Of a DNA stretch of 64,000 nt, positions 39,028 to 47,332 are shown one piece after another. The stretch's first letter is position 1, and the number at the start of each line of letters is the position of its first letter. The translations under genes and the position numbers were made by a program. Source of the DNA: Bradyrhizobium manausense (GTDB lineage: Bacteria; Pseudomonadota; Alphaproteobacteria; Rhizobiales; Xanthobacteraceae); NCBI RefSeq assembly GCF_018129685.1, contig NZ_JAFCLG010000001.1:496001-560000 (forward strand), given 5' to 3'. The notes below the pieces were generated by a model, which made no database searches, had not been told where the DNA came from, and saw only the letters and a program-made list of their open reading frames with translations.

Positions 39028-39030
39028 TTG

Positions 39031-39113
39031 TCGTTCCGGGGCGGCTCGTGGAGCCGAACCCGGAACCTCGAGATTCCGGATTCGATGCTGCGCATCGCTC
39101 CGGAATGACAGCA
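39031..39113. repeat. Intergenic repeat with nested hairpin
   Basis: The whole gap between mpg and valS is a short repeat unit. It contains ATTCCGGA (39073-39080) and TCCGGAAT (39099-39106), enclosing CGATGC-TGC-GCATCG, which gives a strong hairpin at 39073-39106. The sequence type (CCGGAACCTCGAGATTCCGG...) is one I recognise as common between genes in Bradyrhizobium and Rhodopseudomonas. It probably acts as a bidirectional terminator for the convergent genes. Confidence 0.65.
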
Positions 39114-39116
39114 AGA

Positions 39117-41993
39117 TCAGGAGGCTTGCTTGAGCCGCTCCAGCGCCTCGAGCAGCTTGGCCTTGCGAGCCAGCGCAGCCTCGCGCTTCTCGCGCTCCTC
39201 CTCAACGACCTCTTCAGCCGCGTTGGCGACGAATTTCTCGTTCGCCAGCTTGGACTCGGCGCGCTTGATGTCGGCGTCGGCCTTCGCGATTTCCTTGTCG
39301 AGGCGCGTGCGTTCGGCGGCCACGTCGACCACGCCCTTGATCGGCAGCGCGGCGACCTCACCGCGAACGAGCAGCTGAACCGCGCCGTCGGGGGCACGGT
39401 CGGCGAAGGAGATGTCGGAGAGACGCGCCATGCGCTTGATGACGTCGGTCCAGCGCGGCGCACGTTCCTTCGTTTCGTCCGAGGCGCCGGCAAGCACCAG
39501 CGCTGTCAGCGTCGCCGGCGGGATGTTCATCTCGGCGCGCACCGAGCGGATCTGCGTGACCAGGTCGATCACCCAGCCGATCTCGGCTTCTGCCTTGGGA
39601 TCGCTGAAGTCGGCGTGGTCGAAGAACGGCAGGACAAACGCAGGCGAGATCAACGGATCGGTCGGTCCGGCCGCGGCGGCGAGCATCGCGATCTGCTCCG
39701 GCGTCGGCCCCGCCTGCTTCAACGGCCACGGCGCCAATGCGAGCAGGCCGTCGCGCTTGGCCGTCACTTCCCACAGCTCTTCGGTGATGAAGGGCATGAA
39801 GGGGTGCAGCAGCTTCAGGATCTCGTCGCGCGCCCAGGCGACCATCGCTCGGGTTTCGTCCTTGAGCGGACCGTCCGCTCCGAGAAGAGCGGGCTTTGCG
39901 AGCTCGACGTACCAGTCGCAATAGATGTTGAGGACGAACCGATACATCGTGCCGGCCGCTTCGTTGAAGCTGTGGGCTTCAAGTGCCTCGGTCACCTCGC
40001 GCGCGGCTTCGGCGGCCTTGTGTGCGATCCAGCGATTCAGCGGCTCCTTGGCCTTCGCAGGCTCGAAGCCATCAGGCACGACGCACCCGTTCATCTCCGC
40101 GAAGCGGCAGGAATTCCAGAGCTTGGTCGCAAAATTGCGATTGATTTCGACAAGTTGCGACGAAAGCTTGATGTCATGCGTGTGGGCCGCCTCGCGCGCC
40201 AGCGCAAAGCGGAGAGCATCAGCGCCGTACTCGTCAATGAGATCGAGCGGATCGATGACGTTGCCCTTCGACTTCGACATCTTGGCACCCTTCTCGTCGC
40301 GGACGAGGCGGTGGATATAGACCGTCGAGAACGGCGCCTCCTTCATGAAGTGAAGGCCCATCATCATCATGCGGGCGACCCAGAAGAAGATGATGTCCCA
40401 GCCCGTCACCAGCACATTGGTCGGGTAGTAGCGCTTCACCTCGGGGGTGTCTTCGGGCCAGCCGAGCGTCGAAAACGGCCACAGCGCCGAAGAGAACCAG
40501 GTGTCGAGCACGTCCTCGTCGCGGGTGATGAAGCCCTCGCGCTTGTTGCGGTCGAGCGCCATCTCACGGCCCTGCTCGGCCGTGATGACTTCCTGCTCGA
40601 CATAATAGCCGAGCGCGTGGCTGACGGCCTCCTCCTCGGTCTCGGCGACGAACACCTTGCCGTCAGGGCCGTACCAGGCCGGGATCTGATGTCCCCACCA
40701 CAGCTGGCGCGAGATGCACCACGGCTGGATGTTCTCCATCCACTCGAAATAGGTCTTTTCCCAGTTCTTCGGCACGAAGGTCGTCTCGCCCGAACGCACC
40801 GCGGCGATCGCAGGCTTTGCCAGCGTCTTGGCGTCGACGTACCACTGGTCGGTCAGATACGGCTCGATCACGCTGCCCGAGCGATCGCCATGCGGCACCA
40901 TGTGGGTGTGCGGCTCGATCCGCTCGACGAAGCCGAACGATTCCAGCCGCTCGACGATGCGCTTGCGCGCCGCGAAGCGATCGACCTTGTCGAACTCCTC
41001 GGCAAATTCGGAGGCCCCTTCCGGCAGGCCCTTCAGATATTCCTCGTTGTCGACGAGGTCGAGGCAGCCTTCCTTGTCGAGCACGCTGATCCGGCGCAGC
41101 CCATGGCGATTGCCGACCTCGAAATCGTTGAAGTCGTGGGCCGGCGTCACCTTCACCGCCCCCGAGCCCTTCTCGGGATCGGAATACTCATCGCCGACGA
41201 TCCTGATCTTGCGGCCAACCAGCGGCAGGATCACATTCTTGCCGACGAGCTTCTGGTAGCGCTCGTCGTCGGGATGCACGGCAACGCCGGTATCGCCGAG
41301 CATGGTCTCGGGACGCGTCGTGGCGACCACGATGAAAGTCGAGCGATCCTCCGGGTCGAAATTCTTGCCCTCGATCGGATAGCGCAGATACCAGAGGTTT
41401 CCCTTCACCTCGGTCTGCTGCACTTCGAGATCGGAGATCGCGGTCAGCAGCTTGGTGTCCCAGTTGACCAGCCGCTTGTCCTTGTAGATCAGGCCGTCGC
41501 GGTGCAGCTCGACGAACACCTTGACGACGGCCTTCGACAGGCCCTCGTCCATGGTGAAGCGTTCGCGCGACCAGTCGCAGGAGGCACCGAGGCGCTTGAG
41601 CTGGTTGATGATGGTGTCGCCGCTCTCGGACTTCCATTGCCAGACCCGCTCGAGAAACTTCTCGCGGCCCATCTCACGGCGCCCGGGCTGCTGGCGCTCC
41701 ATCAGCTGCCGCTCGACAACCATCTGGGTGGCGATGCCGGCGTGGTCGGTACCGGGCTGCCACAGCACGTCACGGCCGCGCATGCGCTCGAACCGGCACA
41801 GGATGTCCTGCAGCGTGTTGTTGAGGGCGTGGCCCATGTGCAGCGAGCCCGTCACGTTCGGCGGCGGGATCACGATGGTGAAGGGCTGCGCGTCGCGGCG
41901 GTCGGGGCGACCGGCCTTGAAGGCAAGGCTGTCCTCCCACACCACGGACATGCGGGCTTCGATATCGGCGGGCTGGTAGTTTTTCTCGATCAT
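39117..41993 (-). CDS. valS: Valyl-tRNA synthetase
   Basis: A 958-residue class I synthetase. The HIGH motif reads P-P-N-V-T-G-S-L-H-M-G-H (44-55), and KMSKS is at 571-575. The editing domain, the anticodon domain and a C-terminal coiled coil (about 890-957, rich in Glu, Lys and Ala) are present. The length is normal. A long antisense frame overlaps it and is not a gene. Confidence 0.98.
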   Translation of the reverse strand: MIEKNYQPADIEARMSVVWEDSLAFKAGRPDRRDAQPFTIVIPPPNVTGSLHMGHALNNTLQDILCRFERMRGRDVLWQPGTDHAGIATQMVVERQLMERQQPGRREMGREKFLERVWQWKSESGDTIINQLKRLGASCDWSRERFTMDEGLSKAVVKVFVELHRDGLIYKDKRLVNWDTKLLTAISDLEVQQTEVKGNLWYLRYPIEGKNFDPEDRSTFIVVATTRPETMLGDTGVAVHPDDERYQKLVGKNVILPLVGRKIRIVGDEYSDPEKGSGAVKVTPAHDFNDFEVGNRHGLRRISVLDKEGCLDLVDNEEYLKGLPEGASEFAEEFDKVDRFAARKRIVERLESFGFVERIEPHTHMVPHGDRSGSVIEPYLTDQWYVDAKTLAKPAIAAVRSGETTFVPKNWEKTYFEWMENIQPWCISRQLWWGHQIPAWYGPDGKVFVAETEEEAVSHALGYYVEQEVITAEQGREMALDRNKREGFITRDEDVLDTWFSSALWPFSTLGWPEDTPEVKRYYPTNVLVTGWDIIFFWVARMMMMGLHFMKEAPFSTVYIHRLVRDEKGAKMSKSKGNVIDPLDLIDEYGADALRFALAREAAHTHDIKLSSQLVEINRNFATKLWNSCRFAEMNGCVVPDGFEPAKAKEPLNRWIAHKAAEAAREVTEALEAHSFNEAAGTMYRFVLNIYCDWYVELAKPALLGADGPLKDETRAMVAWARDEILKLLHPFMPFITEELWEVTAKRDGLLALAPWPLKQAGPTPEQIAMLAAAAGPTDPLISPAFVLPFFDHADFSDPKAEAEIGWVIDLVTQIRSVRAEMNIPPATLTALVLAGASDETKERAPRWTDVIKRMARLSDISFADRAPDGAVQLLVRGEVAALPIKGVVDVAAERTRLDKEIAKADADIKRAESKLANEKFVANAAEEVVEEEREKREAALARKAKLLEALERLKQAS

Positions 41994-42031
41994 GGGGCTG
42001 CTAGAAAGCCGCGCGCGGGGTTCAAGTCAAC

Positions 42032-42059
42032 GGAAAGCTCAGCGGCAAAGGGGCTTTCC
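42032..42059 (-). terminator. Possible terminator after popZ
   Basis: A 7-nt inverted repeat (GGAAAGC at 42032-42038 and GCTTTCC at 42053-42059) lies 64 nt after the popZ stop and before valS. No U tract follows, so the call is tentative. Confidence 0.35.
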
Positions 42060-42122
42060 GGCGCGGCTGACGGCTCAAACCTGACACAGGAGCGGGGCTT
42101 TATCGGGGCTGAGCTGCCTGCT

Positions 42123-42884
42123 TCAGCGGCCGCCGCGCGAGACCCGCTCGATTTCGGCCTTCACGATGCGCTCCACGAGGCCTGGCAGATTGTCGTCGAG
42201 CCAGGATTTCAGCATCGGGCGCAGCATTTCCTTGACCAGGTCCTCCAGCGTCCGGGCATTGCTGCTGAGCACCGTGTGGGCCAGGGAGTTGAAGGCGGAT
42301 TCGACCGCGGAGACAGTCGACTGGGCCAGGATCGGCTGCTGGGGCGGCAGCGGCGGTGCGTCGAAGTCCACCGGCGCATAGGAGGGGGCCGGCATAGGCC
42401 GGGGCGGCGGCGCTTCGGCGAATTCGAGATCGTCGCGCGGCTCGACCTTACGGAAGCTCGGCGGCGGCGGCGCCGGCGTCGGCACGGGATCCATCGCCAT
42501 GTCGTCGGTCAGCTCGAGCACATCAGGTTCGGGCTCGGGCTCCGGGGCCCGGACCTCAGGCGCAGGCGTTGCCTCGTCCAAGCCCGCCAGCAGCGCGTCG
42601 ATGTCATCCTGGTTGTTGGGGCCGGCGTCGGCCGCAGGCGCAGGGGGCGGCGGCGGAGCGGGCTTCGCAGCGGGCGGAGGCGCAGGCTTTTCAGCGGCAG
42701 GTTTTGCGGGGGCGACCTTGGACGGAGGAATGTCGGCCATGGGCTGCGGCTTTGGCGCGGGCGCCGGTGCGGGCTTCGCAGCCTCAGACGGCGGCGGCTT
42801 GGCCTCGTCGTCGGCAATGATGCGCCGGATCGAGGCCAGAATCTCCTCCATGGAGGGTTCTGTGACCTTTGCAGGCTGCGTCAT
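42123..42884 (-). CDS. popZ: PopZ-family polar organizing protein
   Basis: A 253-residue protein with the three PopZ parts. The conserved N-terminal helix is S-M-E-E-I-L-A-S-I-R-R-I-I-A-D-D-E (about 11-27). A long Pro/Ala/Glu-rich disordered linker follows (about 28-185). The C-terminal helices include L-V-K-E-M-L-R-P-M-L-K-S-W-L-D-D-N-L-P. PopZ forms the pole-organising scaffold that anchors the chromosome origin. The ATG at 42884 has GGAG 6 nt upstream; a GTG at 42896 is the alternative. It lies between tolC and valS, as in other rhizobia. Confidence 0.93.
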   Translation of the reverse strand: MTQPAKVTEPSMEEILASIRRIIADDEAKPPPSEAAKPAPAPAPKPQPMADIPPSKVAPAKPAAEKPAPPPAAKPAPPPPPAPAADAGPNNQDDIDALLAGLDEATPAPEVRAPEPEPEPDVLELTDDMAMDPVPTPAPPPPSFRKVEPRDDLEFAEAPPPRPMPAPSYAPVDFDAPPLPPQQPILAQSTVSAVESAFNSLAHTVLSSNARTLEDLVKEMLRPMLKSWLDDNLPGLVERIVKAEIERVSRGGR

Positions 42885-43186
42885 CTCCGACTCCACATCA
42901 TCAACGCCCTCGCATGCGTTGTTTTACACCAAGCAGGACGGGATTGGCCGGTTCCGGATGTGCGCCCCGACATTTTCGTCGTGACAGCCAGACTTGTCCC
43001 CAGATCACCGCCCAACGCGAGGCGATGGGCCCTGCCCCGTCACTCACGCATTACGCATGCAACATCGAATGCGGAGCGAATCGACCCGCAGCTTCCAGGC
43101 AAGGCTATGTCAGGGATTTTGACGATTGCAAGCAAAGCACCGGTCGGCTTCGTCCGTTTGCGAGGCCGACCGGAGAACTACGGCAA
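42885..43186. other. 302-nt gap between tolC and popZ
   Basis: No gene is seen. The popZ promoter should lie at its left end, and a hairpin at 43140-43173 follows the tolC stop. Confidence 0.5.
43140..43173 (-). terminator. Hairpin downstream of tolC
   Basis: A perfect 9-nt inverted repeat (CCGGTCGGC at 43140-43148 and GCCGACCGG at 43165-43173) with a 16-nt loop begins 13 nt after the tolC stop on the minus strand. The following bases are only moderately T-rich. It fits a terminator. Confidence 0.6.
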
Positions 43187-44590
43187 TCAGCGTCCGTCGG
43201 GCGTGCGCACGCCGGCCCAGCTGTCGCGGACTTGCTGGTAGTGCACGCTCGGATCGTAGACGTTGGTGTTGAGGCCGAGCACCTGCGGTGCAAGGCGACC
43301 GACCGCGCTGAGCACCGAGTAGGACGCGACGACACGGTCGTGCTGCGCGGTGACGAGCGCGACGCGGGCATTGACCAGCGCCTGCTGCGCGTTGAGCACG
43401 TCGAGAGTCGTGCGCTGGCCCGCCTTGGCCTCTTCGCGCACGCCGTTCAGCGCGATCTCGGAGGCCGTGACCTGCGCCTGCGCGGACTGCACCTGCGCCT
43501 TGCCGGCTTCCAGCTGACCCCAGGCCTGCACGACGTTGGCGCGGGTCTGATCGCGGGTGGTTTCGAGATTGAGGCGCTGCTGCGCCAGATTTTCCTTGGA
43601 CTGGCGGATTAGCGCATACTCCGCGCCTCCCTGAAAGATCGGGATGGAGGCCGTCGCGAGGGCCGAGGCGCTATTCGTTCGGAACACCGTCAGGGACTGC
43701 TGATAGGATGTAGTGGCACTCGCCGCGACCGTGACCGTGGGCAGCAGCGCGCCCTCGTTGATCTTGACCTGGAGATAGTTGACGTCGATGCCGAACATCG
43801 AAGCCGTGACGTTCGGGTTCTCCACCAGGCTGAGATTGACTGCGGAGGCGATCGAGCCGGGCAGGAAGCGATCGACGGGCGAGCCCGGGGCCAGGGCGAC
43901 CGGCTCGTTGCCGATGATGCGGCGGAAGTTTGCGCGCGTCGTGGTCAAGTTCGACTCGGCGGTAAGCTCCTGCGTCTTGCCGGCTGCGAGTTGCGCTTCG
44001 GACTGGGCAACGTCAGTGCGGGTCACCTCGCCCACATTGAAGCGGTCCCGGGTCTGCTTGAGCGTCTGCTCCAGCACGCGCACGTTGCTGCGCTGGACTT
44101 CCAGCGTCGCCGAATCGCGCAGATAATCCATGTAGACGGTAGCGGCCTGGAGCAGCACGGTCTGCTCGAGCACTCGCAACGCCTCACGCGCGCCCGAGAC
44201 CTGGCTTTCCGCCACGCGCGTCTTGTTGGCGGTCTGATTGCCGTTGTAGAGCGTCTGGCTGATGGTCACGCCGGCGCTGTTGGGCTGGGGAACGCCATAG
44301 ATCCCCGGGGCCTTCTGCGCTGCTTGAATATCTTGATATTGATAGCCGGTGCTGAGGGTCACATTGACCCTCGGCCGATAACCGGACAAAGCCTGCGGCA
44401 CGTTCTCGTCGGTGGAGCGCACTTGGGCGCGCTGCGCGTTGAGCTGCGGATTGTTCTGATAGGCGCGCACCAGCGCAGCCTCTATCGTATCCGCCAATGC
44501 TGGCGTCGGCCCGGCGATTGCTGCCAGGAGGACCGAAACCGCAGCTCCGGTGAAGAGCTTCACCCCATGCATCCCTGAAAATCCGTTCAT
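43187..44590 (-). CDS. tolC: TolC-type outer-membrane channel protein
   Basis: A 467-residue outer-membrane efflux protein with a signal peptide (cleavage near A-L-A-D-T, residue 33-34) and the two OEP repeats that form the beta-barrel and alpha-helical tunnel. The family L-x-A-Q-R-A-Q-V-R segment and L-D-V-L-N-A-Q-Q-A-L repeat are visible. It provides the exit duct for export and efflux systems. The ATG at 44590 starts the signal peptide; the ORF extends upstream to 44737, but that sequence is Cys-rich and unlike the family. The Pcm-like gene ends 187 nt upstream on the same strand. Confidence 0.93.
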   Translation of the reverse strand: MNGFSGMHGVKLFTGAAVSVLLAAIAGPTPALADTIEAALVRAYQNNPQLNAQRAQVRSTDENVPQALSGYRPRVNVTLSTGYQYQDIQAAQKAPGIYGVPQPNSAGVTISQTLYNGNQTANKTRVAESQVSGAREALRVLEQTVLLQAATVYMDYLRDSATLEVQRSNVRVLEQTLKQTRDRFNVGEVTRTDVAQSEAQLAAGKTQELTAESNLTTTRANFRRIIGNEPVALAPGSPVDRFLPGSIASAVNLSLVENPNVTASMFGIDVNYLQVKINEGALLPTVTVAASATTSYQQSLTVFRTNSASALATASIPIFQGGAEYALIRQSKENLAQQRLNLETTRDQTRANVVQAWGQLEAGKAQVQSAQAQVTASEIALNGVREEAKAGQRTTLDVLNAQQALVNARVALVTAQHDRVVASYSVLSAVGRLAPQVLGLNTNVYDPSVHYQQVRDSWAGVRTPDGR

Positions 44591-44777
44591 TCTCACGTCA
44601 GGCCCGTGCCCGCGAGCCTGCTTACCGTATCCGAGTGGAGTCGTTGCCCCGCAGCAACATAGGACGCGGTCAAGCGCGACGGAACTACCTGCGGGTAGTT
44701 CCCAGTGGAAACTCTTCACGTGCAGCATCCCGGCCACACTTCTGATTCAGAACGGGATTTTAATGGGGTTTCGGCCG

Positions 44778-45440
44778 TCAGAAGACGAAGGCGGCGGCCC
44801 GCTCCAGCCCGGGAAGTACCGGGGCCGCCGCATCGAACAGCGGCCGATGGCCGAATTCGCCGTGGGAACGGGTCACGATCATGGCCCGCGACGGCCTGGA
44901 TTCGGCCGAGACCCCCACCAGGCGTCCGCCCTCTTTAAGCTGGCCGAACAGGCCATCCAGCGTGACCTCGGTGGCGCCATTGACGATGATCACGTCGTAG
45001 GGACCGCCGGCCGGATCGCCCTCGTTACTGGCGGCAGCCTTGCAGCTGACGTTGGTGAGCCCTATCGCCGCGAGCGCGTCCTGGGCTTTCGCGGCGAGCG
45101 CCGAATCGCATTCCGTTGCAGTGACCTGGCGAGCGAGCTTCGCAGTCAGCGCGGCGAGGTAGCCAGTCGCGCAGCCGACGACCAGCACAGTGTCGCCCTC
45201 GCCGATCTCGGCGGCCTGGAGCAGCTTGCCGGTCAGCTGCGGCTTGATCAGGAAGCGCTTGGCGCCGCCCTCGCTGACGTCGAGATCGATGTCCAGATAA
45301 GCCAGCGCCTGCCGGCTCGCCGGCACAAAGGCCTCGCGGGGAACCGTGAGCATGGCATCGAGAATGCGGCGATCGGTGACGTCATTGGTGCGCACCTGGC
45401 CATCGACCATTTTTTGGCGCGCGGTCGAGAAACCGGACAT
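44778..45440 (-). CDS. Protein-L-isoaspartate O-methyltransferase-like protein
   Basis: A 220-residue SAM-dependent methyltransferase of the PCMT family. M-V-D-G-Q-V-R-T-N-D-V-T-D at 11-23 and the SAM-binding V-L-V-V-G-C-A-T-G-Y (85-94) match the family, although the usual G-x-G-x-G reads G-C-A-T-G. True Pcm repairs isoaspartyl residues. This shorter alphaproteobacterial branch commonly lies before tolC, and its substrate is uncertain. Confidence 0.88.
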   Translation of the reverse strand: MSGFSTARQKMVDGQVRTNDVTDRRILDAMLTVPREAFVPASRQALAYLDIDLDVSEGGAKRFLIKPQLTGKLLQAAEIGEGDTVLVVGCATGYLAALTAKLARQVTATECDSALAAKAQDALAAIGLTNVSCKAAASNEGDPAGGPYDVIIVNGATEVTLDGLFGQLKEGGRLVGVSAESRPSRAMIVTRSHGEFGHRPLFDAAAPVLPGLERAAAFVF

Positions 45441-45577
45441 TTACGGACCCTGCAAGGCGGACGCAGCCGCGGGAGATGAATTGGCGGCATCTTTGGAACA
45501 GGCTCCGCGAAAACGCAACACGTCCGTTGGCTGGTCGGCCAACGGCTGCGCAACGCAGGTATTGGCGCCGAGATGGC

Positions 45578-45757
45578 TTATTCGATCGCGACCGCCAGTC
45601 GCCCGATCAGCGCCGCCAATTCCTCCAGCCGCACCGCTTCGGGAGTCTCAACCGCGCGGGCGAGACGGGCGAGACACTCATCGTCGCTCAATTCAGGAAA
45701 ATTCGCCGGCAGAATCGAAGGGGCCTGGTCGGCACGGCCGATCTGGATGTCGGGCAT
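45578..45757 (-). CDS. Small hypothetical protein (59 residues)
   Basis: A 60-codon ORF read directly from the sequence: it begins M-P-D-I-Q-I-G-R-A-D and ends A-V-A-I-E, with an acidic, helix-prone middle (E-L-S-D-D-E-C-L-A-R-L). A GGAG lies about 10 nt upstream. Amino-acid composition and third-position GC look like a real gene. I do not recognise the family. It lies upstream of the Pcm-like gene on the same strand, and its first codon is 214 nt from tRNA-Asn. Confidence 0.65.
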   Translation of the reverse strand: MPDIQIGRADQAPSILPANFPELSDDECLARLARAVETPEAVRLEELAALIGRLAVAIE

Positions 45758-45971
45758 GGGAATCAGCTCCGTAAGAGTCCGGCCCCACGATGCTCGATTT
45801 GAATTAAGTCGATTTGGTGCCGCCTGTGTCGCGATAGGCGCCTCGACCTACATATCCGCTTGAACGCGATTCTGAGCAGGATTCCAGCGCAGCGACGCTG
45901 AGAGATCGATCGAGCAAGATCGCACACCACATCAATGTGCGCCTATAAAATATTGATAAAAAAGCGGAATT

Positions 45972-46046
45972 TGGCTCCCCGGGCTGGATTCGAACCAGCG
46001 ACCATCCGATTAACAGTCGGATGCTCTACCGCTGAGCTACCGAGGA
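45972..46046 (-). tRNA. tRNA-Asn (GUU)
   Basis: A 75-nt cloverleaf on the minus strand, from TCCTCGG at 46046 to an encoded CCA at 45972-45974. The anticodon loop is CTGTTAA (anticodon GTT). The T arm GGTTCGAATCC and D arm GCTCAGCGGTAGAGC are standard, and the acceptor stem pairs with one T-G wobble. Confidence 0.98.
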
Positions 46047-46191
46047 AAAGGCGAACCAGTCGTTCGCGCGGGGCTGCGTATAACAAAGCCGGTTGCGCTT
46101 GCAAAGGACGAATTCGCCATCATTCGCAAAGCGGCCAGGAAGGGCCCGTTTGAAGGTTTTGGGACCCCTCCTCCCCATCATCCGAGACGAT

Positions 46192-46560
46192 TTACTCGGC
46201 GACGAAAGACGTGGTCTTGGTGCCGGGGTCGTAACGCAGCCGCAGCGCGGTGAACTTGCAGAGATTGACGTTCTTCCACAGAACGGTCTCGTTGTAGTTC
46301 GCCCAGTCGACGCGAATGTTCCAGACGCAACCCTCATCATCATCGTCGAACTCGACATAGGTGCTCGCCTGGTTCGCCAGCACCTTGTCGAGTTCGTTGT
46401 CCCATTCGTCCAGGCCATCGTCCGGGGCATTGAAGCCCAGGAATTTGATGGCGTAGCCGGTCTCGTTGACCACGGTGACGTTGCGGGCATCGGCGGCAAA
46501 GGCTACCGTGGCGGCGAGCGACAGGCCGACGGCGATCAGTCCAGAGAGAAAATACTTCAT
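46192..46560 (-). CDS. Small secreted protein, hypothetical
   Basis: A 122-residue protein with a Sec signal peptide (cleavage near A-F-A-A-D, residue 22-23). The mature domain is beta-rich with V-T-V-V-N-E-T-G-Y, an acidic D-D-D-D-E-G segment, and two Cys that could form a disulfide (E-G-C-V-W and N-L-C-K-F). I do not recognise the family with certainty. Location should be periplasmic. It is a single gene next to tRNA-Asn. Confidence 0.8.
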   Translation of the reverse strand: MKYFLSGLIAVGLSLAATVAFAADARNVTVVNETGYAIKFLGFNAPDDGLDEWDNELDKVLANQASTYVEFDDDDEGCVWNIRVDWANYNETVLWKNVNLCKFTALRLRYDPGTKTTSFVAE

Positions 46561-47332
46561 CTGAAAATCCCCCGATCGAAACAGGCATCAGCGCCTGACG
46601 TCGATCGGCGCAGGCGCCGCGGCAACACAAGGCGTTGCCTCCAGAGATTCGTCCGGAGCGCATTCGAAAGGTTCAACACACAATCGATCTGCACTCCGGA
46701 GCCGTGCGCGACGCGAGACGCGCACGGGCAGTTCAATATCCATTCGAATTCTCAGCAGCAATGAACCGGCATTCACAGATCGGCGGAGTTTGTTCTCTCC
46801 GGCGCAAGGACTGCCGCCGGCGCGCCTGCCGCCACGTTGGCGGCGGCGGGGCGCGCCTCTCTCTAACCCGTCATGCCGAGCTCTCCCCGGGGGCGATGCA
46901 CGACCCCGTCGCCTTGCGGATGACTGATGCATGGACCCGGTTGGGCCACAGACATCACCGCAAGACTTGACGCACAGACCCCGGGCATCAGGACGTTTTG
47001 CCGTACGCAGTCACACCCGTCGTATGCGCAAGGCCCTCGCTCACGGTTGCCCGCCCTGCAAAACCCTTCGCGCCGATGTGACCAACGTCCACCCCCGCTC
47101 ACCCCACGTTCGTGACGATTGCGATACGCCCCTCCGACCGGGATGAGGTGGAAGGCCTCTACTGCAAATCAGAAATTCGGTAAAGCGGAATATATTCGCG
47201 CGCCCCGATTGACCGCCGGTCGGGTGTTTTGCCCGACAGGCAACACAAGGGATGGTGTTTTATACCGGACTGGGCCATCAATCCGTCAGAGGGCATGCGC
47301 CCGAAACGCAATTCGAGACCGGAAAACCATCG
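46561..47332. other. 772-nt gap with a dispersed repeat
   Basis: The left part (46561-46878) holds the promoter of the secreted-protein gene and no visible gene. The repeat copy B follows at 46879-47241, and 47242-47332 is the upstream region of the channel gene. Short ORFs inside are translations of the repeat. Confidence 0.55.
46879..47241 (-). repeat. Dispersed intergenic repeat, long copy (B)
   Basis: This 363-nt segment is the inverted partner of 31271-31511. Two blocks are shared with copy A (47164-47241 and 46879-47023). An extra central block of about 140 nt (47024-47163) is missing from copy A. The ends near 46879 carry a CCCCGGGGAGAGCT palindrome that both copies share. The two copies lie 15.4 kb apart in opposite orientation. 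Confidence 0.85.

Noticed and set aside
37023..43241. Open frame of 2072 codons on the plus strand
   Set aside because: It runs across lipA, mpg, valS and popZ, most of it antisense, and its translation has no domain features. It is a by-product of GC-rich codon bias.
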